From: Acanthaster planci
Lineage: Eukaryota > Echinodermata > Asteroidea > Valvatida > Acanthasteridae
Direction: 5' to 3'
NCBI RefSeq assembly: GCF_001949145.1
Contig: NW_019091355.1
Span: 5,495,625-5,559,624 of the forward strand
DNA length: 64,000 nt
This document shows positions 12,951 through 24,984 of the stretch, one piece after another. The number at the start of each line of letters is the position of its first letter. Positions within the stretch are counted from its first letter, which is position 1. The translations under genes were made by a program, and so were the position numbers. The notes beneath the pieces were generated by a model. That model was not told where the DNA came from, ran no database searches, and worked only from the letters and a program-made list of their open reading frames with translations.

Positions 12951-15900
12951 TCCGGTTTGCGATCACAAAAGCCACCGCGGTGTTGAACCCCCCCACCCCC
13001 AGGGCGTGTGTGGGGGAGGGGGCTCTGCTTAGCGAGTAATGTCGCGGGCTGTGGTCTGCTGCGATGTCACATCAAGTGAACATTGCACGGGTGTTATTAA
13101 AAGAGAGGCGTTATGCCTCCGACTCGTAGCCATGGTACAATGGTTTCTGCTTCACATGCCTTTCTTTCGTTATGCCACAGTTGTGATTCCTTGGCCTAAG
13201 TCGCTATCAAGGTGAGCAATAATTGCAAGATTACCTCTTATTGGAAAATCTTAGATGAAATGTGTCGTGTTGGGTCACTTACCAATAATTTCTGATGGAA
13301 CAAAATGGCCTGGAATAAACAGAAGATCTGTAATAGTCCCGTTATGATAAACCATGCTAGGATACGGTACCAAACTATAATGAGGTTTCATAATGACGCC
13401 ACCAGTAGAAGGTGCGAAGAGAGCAAGGTTTTTTATGACCACGACGCCAGTTGCGGCAATTTTGGACCTACCGGTGGCAGAGGTTCGAGAAATTTCATGT
13501 GCTCGGTCTTTGAGAGCATACACCGCTGGAGAGTGCGTATGAAGCATGTGGGCCCGAGCCTTGGGTGGTAACTGCGTATGAGCAGCTAATCTTCTTCCAA
13601 CGCACACGTTTTCCATGCTTTTAGATAAGTTTGCTAACTGTTATTTAGAGTTAAGTGCATGTAAGTTGCATCGATCCTCAACACGGAAGTAAGATTGTCT
13701 GGTCTGTTTTTACAGTTGAGAGCATTGTTTCAAAGTTAAATCCACTGTTGTAAAACTTAGGCTTTTTATACGATGATTCCTTATTCTGCCTCGAAATGAT
13801 ATTTACGTTTTTTCAGTTATATATTGTTTATCTGCTTGTCTGGGATTAATTTCCTCTTCTACTACATAGCAAGATTAGAAGTACATGTATTACAACGAAA
13901 CCACGAAAGACGATTAACCAGGTATCGTTGACAATAATCAAATACAAGACTTTCTGTGCCAACAAGTAATTATAGAGAACCGGACTAAAATGGAAGCAGC
14001 GTCCGATCACCGACCGTAATCAGGATCCGCAAGAAACGAACAGGCCCACGATTGCATCGTTTGTTCACCCAACAATGAATCAGCAGGCAACCAACATTCC
14101 CGCAAAGCTGGTCTGCAGACTTTTGTAATGTGATTGGGGTAAGGTTCATAAAGTGACGTCAGATTATCCCCCTCTTGCCGTTGCAACTCCGAGAGATCCA
14201 CCTTGGCCAATCGTATAGTCGCCTTGATGTCATGCAGTTACATAGACAATATCTCAACACTGTTTCATGTTTTCCTGATGACATTTCTCAGATTAAATCT
14301 TCAAGAGAACTTTGAAAGTCATGGTACTTTAAAGAATTGCGCTGGAAGAAGTCCTTTAACAACTATAACTTCAGGTATTTGGAGTGGAAAGGCCTTGCAA
14401 AAACCTTCTTAGCTTTCGGTGGGAAAGTGAATTTTCATCTTAGTATCAGTCCTGTTCTGGTTCTGTGTTAGTGCACAAATGGATAAAAAGGTCATGAGGT
14501 TGAACTGTTTTCAGAATGTAATTCATTCAAGAGGCTTACGACCGTCTGATAGGTTCCTGTGGGCCTCCCATTTTGGCACTGACGAAGCAAAATGTGGTTT
14601 TTAAGCCAGAAGCTGTTACCAACGGAGGGTGAAACTTGTGCTCAAGCCACCCATACAAAATGGTGGTCAAAGTTTGTAACTAAAAAGAAAGGTCTGTACC
14701 GGTTTCTACTCACTGGCATTACTTGCAAAAAAAAAACAGTTGAGTCGTATGCTCCTTTTCTGTTGGTGCAAGAAACGTTCATCACTTCCCTTTTGTTTTC
14801 CACCCCCGCGTAGTTAACAACAGGGAGAGTATAGGCAAGAAGATAGTGCAAGCCATCATCACCTTCCAACTTCCGAATCAAGGGCATATATCTCATCGGA
14901 CGTCTAATTTCCCTGGGGGTTGTCGGCCACCGGTTCCCCAACTCCACTTTTCAACACTCATTATGAAAAAGGGTATATAATGAATTATTGTGGGTGATGA
15001 CCAGCCTTGCTAGATTTACGATGCGTTGACAGGGCGCCGTCCACACATGGGCGGCGGCGACCCGATTGTGGTTTGGCCTTCCCCACCGCTCGCCGTAATC
15101 AACTCAAAAACACCAGCCCTCTGGTAGGTTCGATGAAAGTTAGTATTATCTGTAGAGGCGTTGGTGGAAATTTGAAAGTACAAATTTCCATTTTTCCCCG
15201 AGACGTCACTGCTTCTTGCACTGAAAGACAAAACTATTGGAGTGTTTTCAAAGAACACTGTCATGATATCTTCCAATGGCATGTGCCGGGGATCCCCCCG
15301 TTTTAATTTTACCCAGAATATTACATCGGGCGCGTAAAAGAAAGGTGGCCCCCAAACCCAGGACAGACCTCTTTAGACTGACAGACCCGAATATGCCTCA
15401 GGTACCGCGTTAGTTATGTGGACTTTTTCTCCAAACTCGCACTCGTGTACGTAGACGGAAAAAGAGCAGGTTCTTGAAGCAAAGTGTCACAGGGTCTAGT
15501 CCCGCCCTCCAGAGGCCATTCAACGTTTTTCAAGGACACCCTTTTTCTCTTCCCGCATGTAACCTTTGCCTGTCCTCGCGTTTCCTCTTTCCCCAGGGCT
15601 TCCCCCCTCCCAGACTTCCTCCCAACCAAGCTTGGCAACCCCGTGCACTTGTTAACGATTACCTTTCCTTAACAATCCACCAATATAATGTAATGGCTGC
15701 TGCAGGTCTGGTGAGTTTTATAATCGGCAGGATCAACGGGGCTGTTTGCGTTTTAGCCGCTGTCTCTTGGGGCCATCATCTTGGGGAATTGGTACAAAAC
15801 TAAGTAAATACCAAATTCGCCTCACCGTCAACGCCACACTTTCTCCCCAGTTTATTTCATCGACTTTATTTTAGTACACCCCGTTCTGGCTGGATTCATT

Positions 15901-17520
15901 GCAATCACTCCAAATTTGTTTGTCCTTTCCATTTCGAAAATCGGCAGTTTGATCGTCGATCTCACAAGTTTGGGGCCCCAACTATTCCTGGATGAACACA
16001 GGCCCCCACCTTGTAAGTATCAAATGCTTCAAACTGTCGAATGTTAGCGTTTCTTGAGAAATATTTAGCTGTCATACTAAAGACATTTTAAGGATTGCAC
16101 GTGGGTTAATTTTTCACCTTGCCAGCAATGATATCTGTGACTATCATGTAAGACGTCGATAAATGTAGGAATGATGCCTTTCAAATCTGCTGAAAACAGC
16201 AACCCAGCGCTCGCGGCTGATAGCAAATGCAGCAAGCCTTGTCGCCACGGCCTGAGAATGTGCGTGCGTTTGCCATCATACATGTACACGTGGTAATTAA
16301 ACACGTCATTTTTTCTAAACCGGCCATTTTATTTTCACGCGTGCATTCAGGCAAGTAGGGAGTTGGTTGGTTAACTGAAGGGGGGGGTGTACAAACCAGA
16401 CAGCGCGTGAGACGAGCCCTGCTCTGATTAAGTTATCCCCGCCAACATTTTCCTCCAGCAAGGACCAGAATGTATCATTCTCCGGTTTTCTTTAGTCATT
16501 AAGGTAAGTAGTGTGCAGACAGTCGGTGAGCGTTATTAATTCAACCCAGCAATTTTAGGCCTACTGGTTTTCCCTGAGTAGTGTAGGTAAGCTTTAAATA
16601 CTTCTCAACTGTGTATTTAGCTAATTCTTCCAAGGACGTGGTCTCTGGTGTATGAAATGATTTCGATATCCATTTAAACGCATTTATGGGATTTATTGGA
16701 AGAAGGCGGGCAAATAGCTTCTCGTGAGTAGGGAGGATGGAGTAACTGGATTTTTTTCTTTCTCACACAAACGTAATTACCCTCTTCAAGGTTAACGAGA
16801 CATTTTATGAAGACGGTTTATGGTCGTAATTTTGTCGAGGAAAATTCGGGCTTTGTGGCTAATCGTGTTGCCTGACCGATCGAACGTCGCCCAGGCTCTG
16901 AGCTCTTCCTACAAGATTTCAGATGAAAAGTATTTTCATCATTTTTTTGGTTCTTTTAACCGCAGGTTTGGCCTTGCAGGGGATCCAAAATTTAGATCCA
17001 ATCCATTTATTCCTCAAGATAAAACCTCAAGTGGAGTGGTTAGGATGCAGTGCAGAATGAGTCACTAATTAACTGTCTGAGAGTCAAGATGATCCAGTGC
17101 GTGTCGAGAAGCCGTAGGTGGAAGTCAGTGCGAGCCAGAGGACTCAACGTGGATCAGCCTTTTATATTTAGCACAGAAATTGCAAACAGTTGTGTATTTG
17201 GGGGTTTGGGGGTGCCTTTTCAAAGTGTTGCATTCAGTGGAGGATTTTTAGTCACTTGATTTTTTTTACGCTTAGTGTTCGATTTACACAAAAACGCGCC
17301 CGTCTTCAAAGTCGCTCAACATTCTTTGCGTACTTGAAATTGCCAATAGAAGTACCACAGATTCGAAGATGCAGGCACCTGCATGGACATAGTACGCTTC
17401 CTGAAATGACTTTGTCCGTCATGTTACGTCACGTGAAAAATCTCTATACCATGCACTAAAAGCAGCCCTAATGTGCAGTTAACTCCTGCGGTATGCAAAT
17501 GTTTTCTTTTACTTGAAATG

Positions 17521-17540
17521 AATATAATATAATATAATAT
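17521..17540. repeat. (AATAT)4 microsatellite
   Basis: Four perfect pentanucleotide units. No nearby feature. Confidence 0.9.
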
Positions 17541-18371
17541 TAGCTAAAAAGCTGACAATAAGAACCGTACTTCATTGCTACGTCGGATAAATAGGCGCCT
17601 GTACAGACTACAAGTCTTGGTTCCCACTCTAGAGCTGTATTTAACTTCGCTCGGTTCCCTCGTACTTTATGACAAAGCCGACTCATCCATCAAAGAGCGA
17701 TTGGGCCCTCCGATGTCGATCACTGACAACAATAAGGATATTATTTTTTTTAATGAGGAGATATTAATTGCGACATCCTACCCACCTGCCTTTAGTATAT
17801 TACGGGTCTGATCTCGCTTCAGCGTCCAGTGCATGGTGACCCTCGGAAAGTACAAGCGATCCATAAAGGGGAGAGATGCTTCAAAATTTGAAGTGAGGGG
17901 GGGGGGTCAGCTTTAATGTTAGTTTTACACGGCATTTGTGTATGTTTAATGGAGGCTGTGCACCTTGTGGGTGATCGCCAACAATTGAATGAGAAGTGAT
18001 CAGCATGCCAGCTGCTTCGCAGTGCCCGTTGAATGAAAATGATCCCGTGCAGATGTCTGGCTGTGTACTTGTCGTAGTTTGGCTTTGATCCTGTGCAAAT
18101 ATATAATTGCTGTGGACACTGTACAAATTGTGGTGTAAACTGTGGAAATTTTGAAGATGTCAAATTGAGCACCACAGCTCTTGCAGTGTTCGCGTAGATA
18201 AAAGAGGGCGCGGTTTCGAAATGGAAGAATCTTACTGAAAGGAATTAAACAAAAATGAATCATTGCTGCTGAAACTTTGGGATTGGTTTGGAACAGTTTT
18301 CAGCCTCGTTTCTGTGTTTGCCTTATCTGGGGGGAGGAGTGTTATTTTGTACACTGCCCGTTGATTAAAAA

Positions 18372-18390
18372 AACCGCCTTACGGGCGGTT
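18372..18390. repeat. Stem-loop AACCGCC-TTACG-GGCGGTT
   Basis: Seven perfect base pairs with a 5-base loop, preceded by a run of A. In a bacterium this would look like a terminator; in this animal DNA it is only a short inverted repeat. Confidence 0.6.
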
Positions 18391-18687
18391 CACGCATGAC
18401 GTAAAAGTCAAAAGAACCAGAAACCGTAACGTCTGATCAAAATAATTTGCAAGAATTTATATGCCTCTCAACTCCGTTGCATTGTCGCTCCACATATCTC
18501 GTTTCATCCAATTCGCCTCGCTCTCGTGTTTGCTTGAAGTATGAACCGGCCGTTAAGCAGATAGGGTTTTATAAGGAGACCTTTAATTTCACTAAACGGA
18601 GCGCGGTAACAGCACACACAATGTCGGTTCGAGGAGCAAGGCCTAGCATTGATTTTTCCCCCCATTCCCAGCACGTCCTTTCCGCCG

Positions 18688-18711
18688 AACAAAACAAAAC
18701 AAAACAAAACA
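18688..18711. repeat. (AAAAC)n microsatellite
   Basis: Four to five perfect AAAAC units. It may mark an old poly(A)-type tail, but no retroelement body is recognised beside it. Confidence 0.88.
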
Positions 18712-20549
18712 ATTCAGGTAGTCACCATTTGCATTGATTTATGGTTTGTAACGGCGTCTTCCCGTTTATTTCTGCGCTCGCCTCGCCGTAGGAAATTAAA
18801 GCGTACGGAGATGAATGACCTGGCATTGTGAGTCCACTCCAAAGGGAAGTCAGACATGACCTTGCCACGACCTTGAAAATTACCGATTTGGAAAGGTGGC
18901 AAGGGGAGACTTTGCCGAAATAATAACGGCATCGTCTAGGTGCTGAGAAGAAACAGATGACGTGATTATGGTCTTGTGGAGCAACTAAAACTTAGGAACT
19001 GTGGTAAATCGTCGATTAACCAATAATTTCAACCCAATTTAGCTTTTGATCCTCCAAAAAAAATCAAAGTGCTTGAATGCTCAAAAGTCTGAGTGCGAAG
19101 TTTACAATGAAGCGTTATTTTCCTGTATTTATTATGCCTGTACATATTTTGTTCTATCTTTCACGACAGCTTAGGGCATTCGATTTTCAATTTCATTTGG
19201 TACACCTCTCCCCCCAAAAAATACAGCGATAGCGAATTTGCCTCGATGATACGGTGAACAAATAACTGGAACAGCTTTAAACGTCACCCAAAACGTCAGT
19301 GAAAGTTATTCAAATCTACTGTAGGCTTATTCAAACAAAATCTTGTGACATGATTTCGCGAGAATTGTCCGCCATAGAGATCAATTTTGGAAGAGGATGT
19401 TGCCAGTTGTTGGACGCGGGTACTGTGGGAACTGTTCGAAATGAAAGATACATGCACTCAGTGAAGTTCAGTGACGTCTTGCGTGACGCACCGCTTTGCT
19501 GATGATGCAGAGGATTCGGCATAAATGTGTTTACCATGAAAAAGAACCCCCGGATTGCATTTTCATTTATGATGTTATCTCCGTGACATTATGGAAATAC
19601 TTTACTTTTTCTCTCGTTTAATTTGTCTGATCATTCTGCATAATTTACAGACAGTTTTCAATTTGGCGTAGGATTCATAGCTAGCTTTGTGTGGGTTATC
19701 TACAGATGCAGCAGATGCACTCGACATTTTAATCATGTCTGTTTCCATCCAAAATTCCATTTGCCGTAATATGTTATTCACAAAAACTGCACATGCACGG
19801 ACGTTTTCCACAAAAATATGATTAATTGCTGGTTTCGGCTTGGCCGAATTAATAATGCATGTATATTATACATAGACGAGTTCGTTCCGGTTGAGAACAT
19901 AACTAGAAATAAAAAAGAAGCTATTTATATTTTTCCCGAGACTCGATTTTTTTTAGCTTAAAAACATCACAAGGGACATTCTAACGTATTAAAAGGCACG
20001 TCGCACTGCCTGTCAATTCGAGCTGTCTGCAAGATACCTCGAATTCACACAACTAAGCTGCGTGTGAGAACTCAATCCAATTCCAGTTTTAAAGTGGACC
20101 GCAATGATTTTTTCTTAGGAACATTTATGAGATCTATTTGACATTTCAATCAGGTTAAAATGCATTGAAAATGCACTGTAATTTTAAATTATCCATGCTT
20201 TCCTGTACAACTCAGGGCGCTGTTGTTGCGATGTTATCCAGGGAGGACGTGCTTCAGTGCGTATAGTTTTTGCTATTCAAGTAATGAACCCATAGTTAAC
20301 TCGCTGAAAACGTTTCTGTGAAAGGGTTGCATGCTTGCTTATTGCTACATGCTTACATTAAGAGTGACTCATCAAAGAAACGAAAATTTAGGCCACCAAA
20401 ATCTTTAGAATGCAGGAATTCTTTATGGATAAGTCCCCAAAGCATATTCTCAAGGGTCTGAACATTGCCAAGATAACCAAACGAGGCTGCAGAGTAAGAG
20501 TCCCTCAGGATATAAGTTACGTCCAATTGTTTTATAGGAGTCATCTAAG

Positions 20550-21562
20550 ATGCTAGAATTAGTGAAACGAGCAATGACATTTGTCATTTCATATGTGGAT
20601 GACATGACAATTATTGAAACACGTACTGCCAAAGATCAATCAAATGTGCCAGCTGTTTTGTCTGAGCTTCACAGTTGGCCATCTGATAACAAAACGCGGC
20701 TTAACTCCCGCCAAATGTACTCCTATATGGATATTTGTTTTTTGAGAAACGAACCCATGCCCTTCTTTATCACCCACAGACATAATAATTGAACATTCTG
20801 ATGGTGTTCAGTTATTGGGAGTTTTCATCCAGGTAGACTTTCATTGGCACGCGCACATTAATTCTTATAATCAAACCGCCAACTTTCGCTTGTTCACGCT
20901 CTGAAAGCTCAAGTGTTAGAGTCTCACAATTCGTGACCTTGTCAGCATATTTAGAAGTCCTTTATCCGTCCCTTGGAGTACGCTACACCTGTGTGGACAT
21001 TGGGCAAGCAGTATAATAAAGAAACATAGCGACGATCCGGAGAGAATACGGAAGCGGGCTTGTAGAATCATACTATAGCTTCCAATACCAACAATGTTCT
21101 GAAGCATTAAGCGTATACAAATTGGACCAGCTGGAATATACTGAGGGAACACTCCCTATATCCATTTTGAGAAATCACATTCCTGCTAAACCTAGGTACA
21201 GTTACCATTTAAGGCATACTGGACAGGTAGGCGAGATCAGGTGTAGAACTGAACGCTTCAAGAGAAGTCCTTTGCCTGACCATATTCGCTTACTGAATGT
21301 TTTTGATCGATTGATTGTCCTCAAATAACTCAAGTTTCCACTCAACTCTCTGTCTACTTGATTTTTACTTACATTTGATATTTTTGTGTTTTTTTTCAGT
21401 CCCAACTGGTATTTTTTAATTATATTTACTTAATGTTATTAATTGTGTTTATCAGTTTTATTAATAGTAATTTCATTAACAATTTTCATTGAATATAAAT
21501 CATGTGCAATTCGGCAATGCGAGCAATGATCAGTTAAAATAAACCATTTAATGAATGAATGG
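20550..21562 (+). mobile_element. Decayed L2/CR1-like non-LTR retrotransposon (LINE), 3' part of ORF2
   Basis: A frame from 20550 carries the reverse-transcriptase catalytic block SYVDDMTIIE, followed by LNSRQM, where these elements carry an LN-x-K-K-type block. A +1 frameshift at about 20790 leads to VQLLGVFIQVDFHWHAHIN, the usual LLG-x-x-D-LSW-x-x-HI segment. Near 21032-21075 comes DDPERIRKRACRIIL, matching the ERIQKRA-x-RII block of Jockey/CR1/L2 elements. The end of ORF2 reads RCRTERFKRSPLPDHIRLLN (stop at 21328). The element ends in an ATGAATGAAT tail at 21550-21562, as L2-type LINEs end in short tandem repeats. Several stops and frameshifts show it is dead. The 5' part is missing, as in normal 5' truncation. 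Confidence 0.85.
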
Positions 21563-24500
21563 ATTTAAACCAATGTAACATTGAACTTTTCTTCGAAGGA
21601 TGACGTCACAGTTTTTTCATACGGAAATACTTATTACCTTAAAAAGCATCAAAATTTCCTTTAAACTGGTGAAAATAAATGTGGAATATAGGGTCAACTG
21701 AAACATAAAGGTGCATTTTGGAGGTTTGTATTTCACAAGTCCACTGTGCTCCCACTTTCGGGGACCCGAAAATCTCCCTATGCGTTTTGTGTGAATCGTG
21801 GTCCAGTTTAATACAGTCAGCAGTGTTTACTTTTGTACGCGTTTAGTGATTTAGAGTGCAGTGGCAGACGTAAATGTAGGCATATCCCGATGAGGCAGAT
21901 CCCAGACGTGGAAGTCTGGAAAATAGATGAACGTATAGTTAAGTAGCATACCGTAACACGCTGCTAATGACGAGCAACTGACACACAGCAACTCATTGTT
22001 AGCACGAAACTGCATCGAAGTGATCCGTCATGATAGTAATCACTGACTTTACAGTACTGTATCCTGTTCATCTTTTCACCTGCTGGATAAAATCTTGGCC
22101 CTGCAAGCCGTCAACAAAAAGTAATTTAGGCCTACAGGATGTTGACATGAAAAAATGGAGATGACGAAGCATTTTTCGACTTTCCCCACAGCAACCATTT
22201 TAAATGATTCCTGTGCTGGAAGTCGTAAAAGATGCTTCGAATGAATGCACCCGGGATATTCATCGGATTGCATGATTGATCTTAATGAATAATCAGTTAG
22301 TCACGTTGACAGACCTATCAATCACTTGTCAGAATTCCAAGAGAGAAGAAGATCTTTCAATTTCAAACTTGACCCAATGACAGCCCATTCATCTTGACTT
22401 CTTTATTTGAAGAAAGACACGGACCCAAATCCAGACCAGGAAGTTGGCATTCATTTTCACCATCATATGACCTGGCTGCTGGTGTGTACGTGAGCCCAAA
22501 GGGCCCTTGTGGCTAATTGTCTGCTGAACCGGATTTCCAGAGACAGGCTTTAACGTGCATGCATGGTTGTGGAAATGCAGTAACGTATACGGAGACGTAT
22601 ATTTTCTTACAATCAAAATATTTCAACCTGAAAGTAATCTGAATATGACAGCAGAAATGTCTCTTGGGTGACATACACGTGAAAATGACCATATGTCATG
22701 AGGCATTTATACCAGCACTCAATACGCTCAGCAGATAAATATTAATACATGTTTTTGCATGATCTTTTCTGACCCAAAATCTTTTCCGACTCAATTTGCA
22801 TAATTTATATAATCACCCAGAAAATAACCGATGGACGTTCGACCGAACCTGAGTGATGAAGCACGGAACCTTTATTCTCCCTGTCGAGACCAACTCTTCA
22901 TTAAGTCCTCATTTGGAAGTTGCAAAACAGCTCACGTTCTGTCCGTATTCCTTTCGCTGCGAGAAAACCGCCACCTTTGCAGACGATCCCTCCCCGAAGC
23001 GCGGCGAGAATTTTAGCGGGAAACTGGCGACACAATGTGACGGCGAGGATCACACGCGCGTTGCGTTCACACAACACTCGCACCTTTGCGCTGCACACAG
23101 AAAAAGCGCTGAATCTTTGGGCACGGCATGCACTGCGGACCCACCAAAAACCTCGTCTCCCTGTCATGTCTCGCCGATAAGTCAAAGATTATTTCACCAT
23201 GGCACTGTCAGTATCTTTGACTGCCGTCATATTTTGACCTGAATGAGATGGCGCCACTTTTATGAGAAATCTCTCCCGCCGATGTGCCAATGTCGCAGTT
23301 GCTGAATGGGTGTGGATGTGATGGGAGAGACTTTGCAGTTAGCGTTTCATTCCCTCCTGGATGTATTTTTTAATGAAAATATGCAAATGAGACAACGGAA
23401 GGTGAAAAATGCTTCCTGGTAAAAATGATGAAAACCAGGCCCAAAATTTATGACAATTTGACGATGCAAATGAGACGCGAATTCTGTTTTTTTTACCAGG
23501 TCAGAGCAGACATCTGTATTTTCACGTACATAATGTAAAAACAATACATATTCTTTTTCCTGTCTTCCCGCACTACACTTATTCTGTCACACTGCTTATA
23601 GTAAATGTTCACTTCATCAGGGATGTGTACACCACTTGTTTTCAGTCGTAAGAACGTGTTTTTGAATTTGTTGCTACACCAAAAAAAGTGTTTCCATAAA
23701 CTGTGTTTTACATGGTAATTAGCAGATTCTTTTTACTGCAAAAACTGTTCTGTAATAAGTGAAGGCCATGTTGTGTCGAGTCACGAGTGGCTTAATGGAA
23801 GCACCACAAGTAGAATTAATGTTAGCATCAAACAGTTCTGCAGTTCTGAGATTGATCACTAACAGGTGGTTTTTTTTGGTGAAAGAAAAACTCGATTGGA
23901 TCCCTGAATATGAATGCATAATAATGACTATTTCTTAATTGTAGCAGTGAATATAAATAATTGTAATATTGTACCCTCGTCTGCCATTACTTCTGCTTAT
24001 CAGTAAAGACCATCAAGAGAAAATCATAAAATTTAAAAGTTGCAGTCGCTGAGTTGCAGCTTGTCGTGTTCAAAGAGAAAAGGGAAACGAAGCGAAACGA
24101 ATCCTCGAGTGGCGCCGCTGATATCCTTAGGGGTAATTTGTTTGGCAATGGCCTCCAGAATGAGAGATGACTTCCGGGCCGGTGGTGTTGTACCCTGCGA
24201 GAAACCAGACGGAAATGGGCGGGCTGGATCGCTACATATCACCGCCTCGGTCGACCGTGATTTGGGCCCGGCCTCCCAAGGACGCGGCCGGTCGATTTGA
24301 CTCACTTAGTAAGTGTCATAGTGTGGGAGTTGCTTCATGTTTTTTTAAATCGGATTTTGGCGAAGATCAGGCAGAGGCCCTTGGTATGTCGCAGAAAAAC
24401 TCCCTTTGATTGCATGTACCTCTTGTTAAATTCGGTCAAGTTGATTTGTTATTAAACTCTTACTTATCCGGTTCGTACTGGACGATCGCTGAAGTTGCGC

Positions 24501-24618
24501 GTTGACTTCCAGTTCCATGGTTCCATGTACGGCGATCAATACATGATAACTCTATCTGCAGTGCATGTGCAGTGGGCGTAGTTTAAACTGAACTAACGTC
24601 ACACTTAACGAACCGGAT
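21563..24618. other. Non-coding, no gene recognised
   Basis: Unique DNA with the CpG-rich patch at 22.8-23.25 kb. TATCCGGTTCG near 24469 is repeated inverted just before MITE copy A (about 24609), so the MITE neighbourhood may be part of a larger nested repeat. Confidence 0.55.
22820..23250. promoter_or_regulatory. CpG-rich unique block, possible regulatory element
   Basis: Locally high GC and CpG (GCGCGGCGAG, CACGCGCGTTGCG) within AT-rich surroundings. Open frames of up to 129 codons overlap in several frames on both strands, as expected from fewer AT-rich stops, and show no domain. It could be a promoter-like CpG patch, but no gene adjoins it. Confidence 0.2.
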
Positions 24619-24774
24619 AGAGTACCGAAGTGAATACGTCACGTGCATATTATGTGACATGTGCATGTGCAAAAGGGATTAGCGCGAGATCCAGCGTGAA
24701 CCAACACGCGTGCGTACTCCGTTCGTTTGCACTACACCACCTGGTTCACTGAAAGACGTCACACTTTGTACTCA
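24619..24774 (+). mobile_element. MITE copy A (TIR AGAGTACCGAAGTG)
   Basis: It begins AGAGTACCGAAGTG, followed by AATACGTCACGTGC, and ends GACGTCACACTTTGTACTC, a degenerate inverse of the start. The core reads GGATTAGCGCGAGATCCAGC and ACCAACACGCGTGCGTACTC. It is 156 bp with no coding capacity. A related copy (B) follows after 52 bp in the same orientation. Confidence 0.75.
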
Positions 24775-24826
24775 GTGCAGAACTGGAAGTGCCCTGTAAC
24801 CATGTAGCTTCATGCTTGTAGCGTAT

Positions 24827-24984
24827 AGATTACCGAAGTGAATACGTCACGCGCACAATTAGTGTGTAAAAGGCATTAGCGCGAGAACCAGCGCGCAAAC
24901 CAGCGCGAGAACCAACACGCGCGCGTACTCCATTCGTTTGCACTACACTCTCTGGTTCACAGTGATGTCACACTTCGGTACTCT
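24827..24984 (+). mobile_element. MITE copy B, tandem to copy A
   Basis: It begins AGATTACCGAAGTG and ends CACTTCGGTACTCT; the end is the perfect reverse complement of copy A's first 14 bases. The core carries GGCATTAGCGCGAGAACC, a small internal duplication of CCAGCGCGA-type units, and CACGCGCGCGTACTCC. It is 158 bp. The outer ends of A and B form a perfect 14-bp inverted repeat, so the pair could also move as one unit. Confidence 0.75.

Larger units (their letters stand above)
10382..20549. other. Non-coding, no gene recognised
   Basis: No domain in any frame. A minus-strand frame (13616-13275) ends at a consensus donor (see findings). There are a 10-base G run at 17897-17906, microsatellites at 17521 and 18688, and otherwise unique AT-rich DNA. 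Confidence 0.6.

Noticed and set aside
18372-18390. Rho-independent terminator
   Set aside because: The sequence is animal genomic DNA with spliced genes and SINEs; the stem-loop has no bacterial context.
24138-24160. Resemblance to miR-182/183-type seed (TTTGGCAATGG)
   Set aside because: No complementary arm nearby to form a precursor hairpin; an 11-base match is weak.
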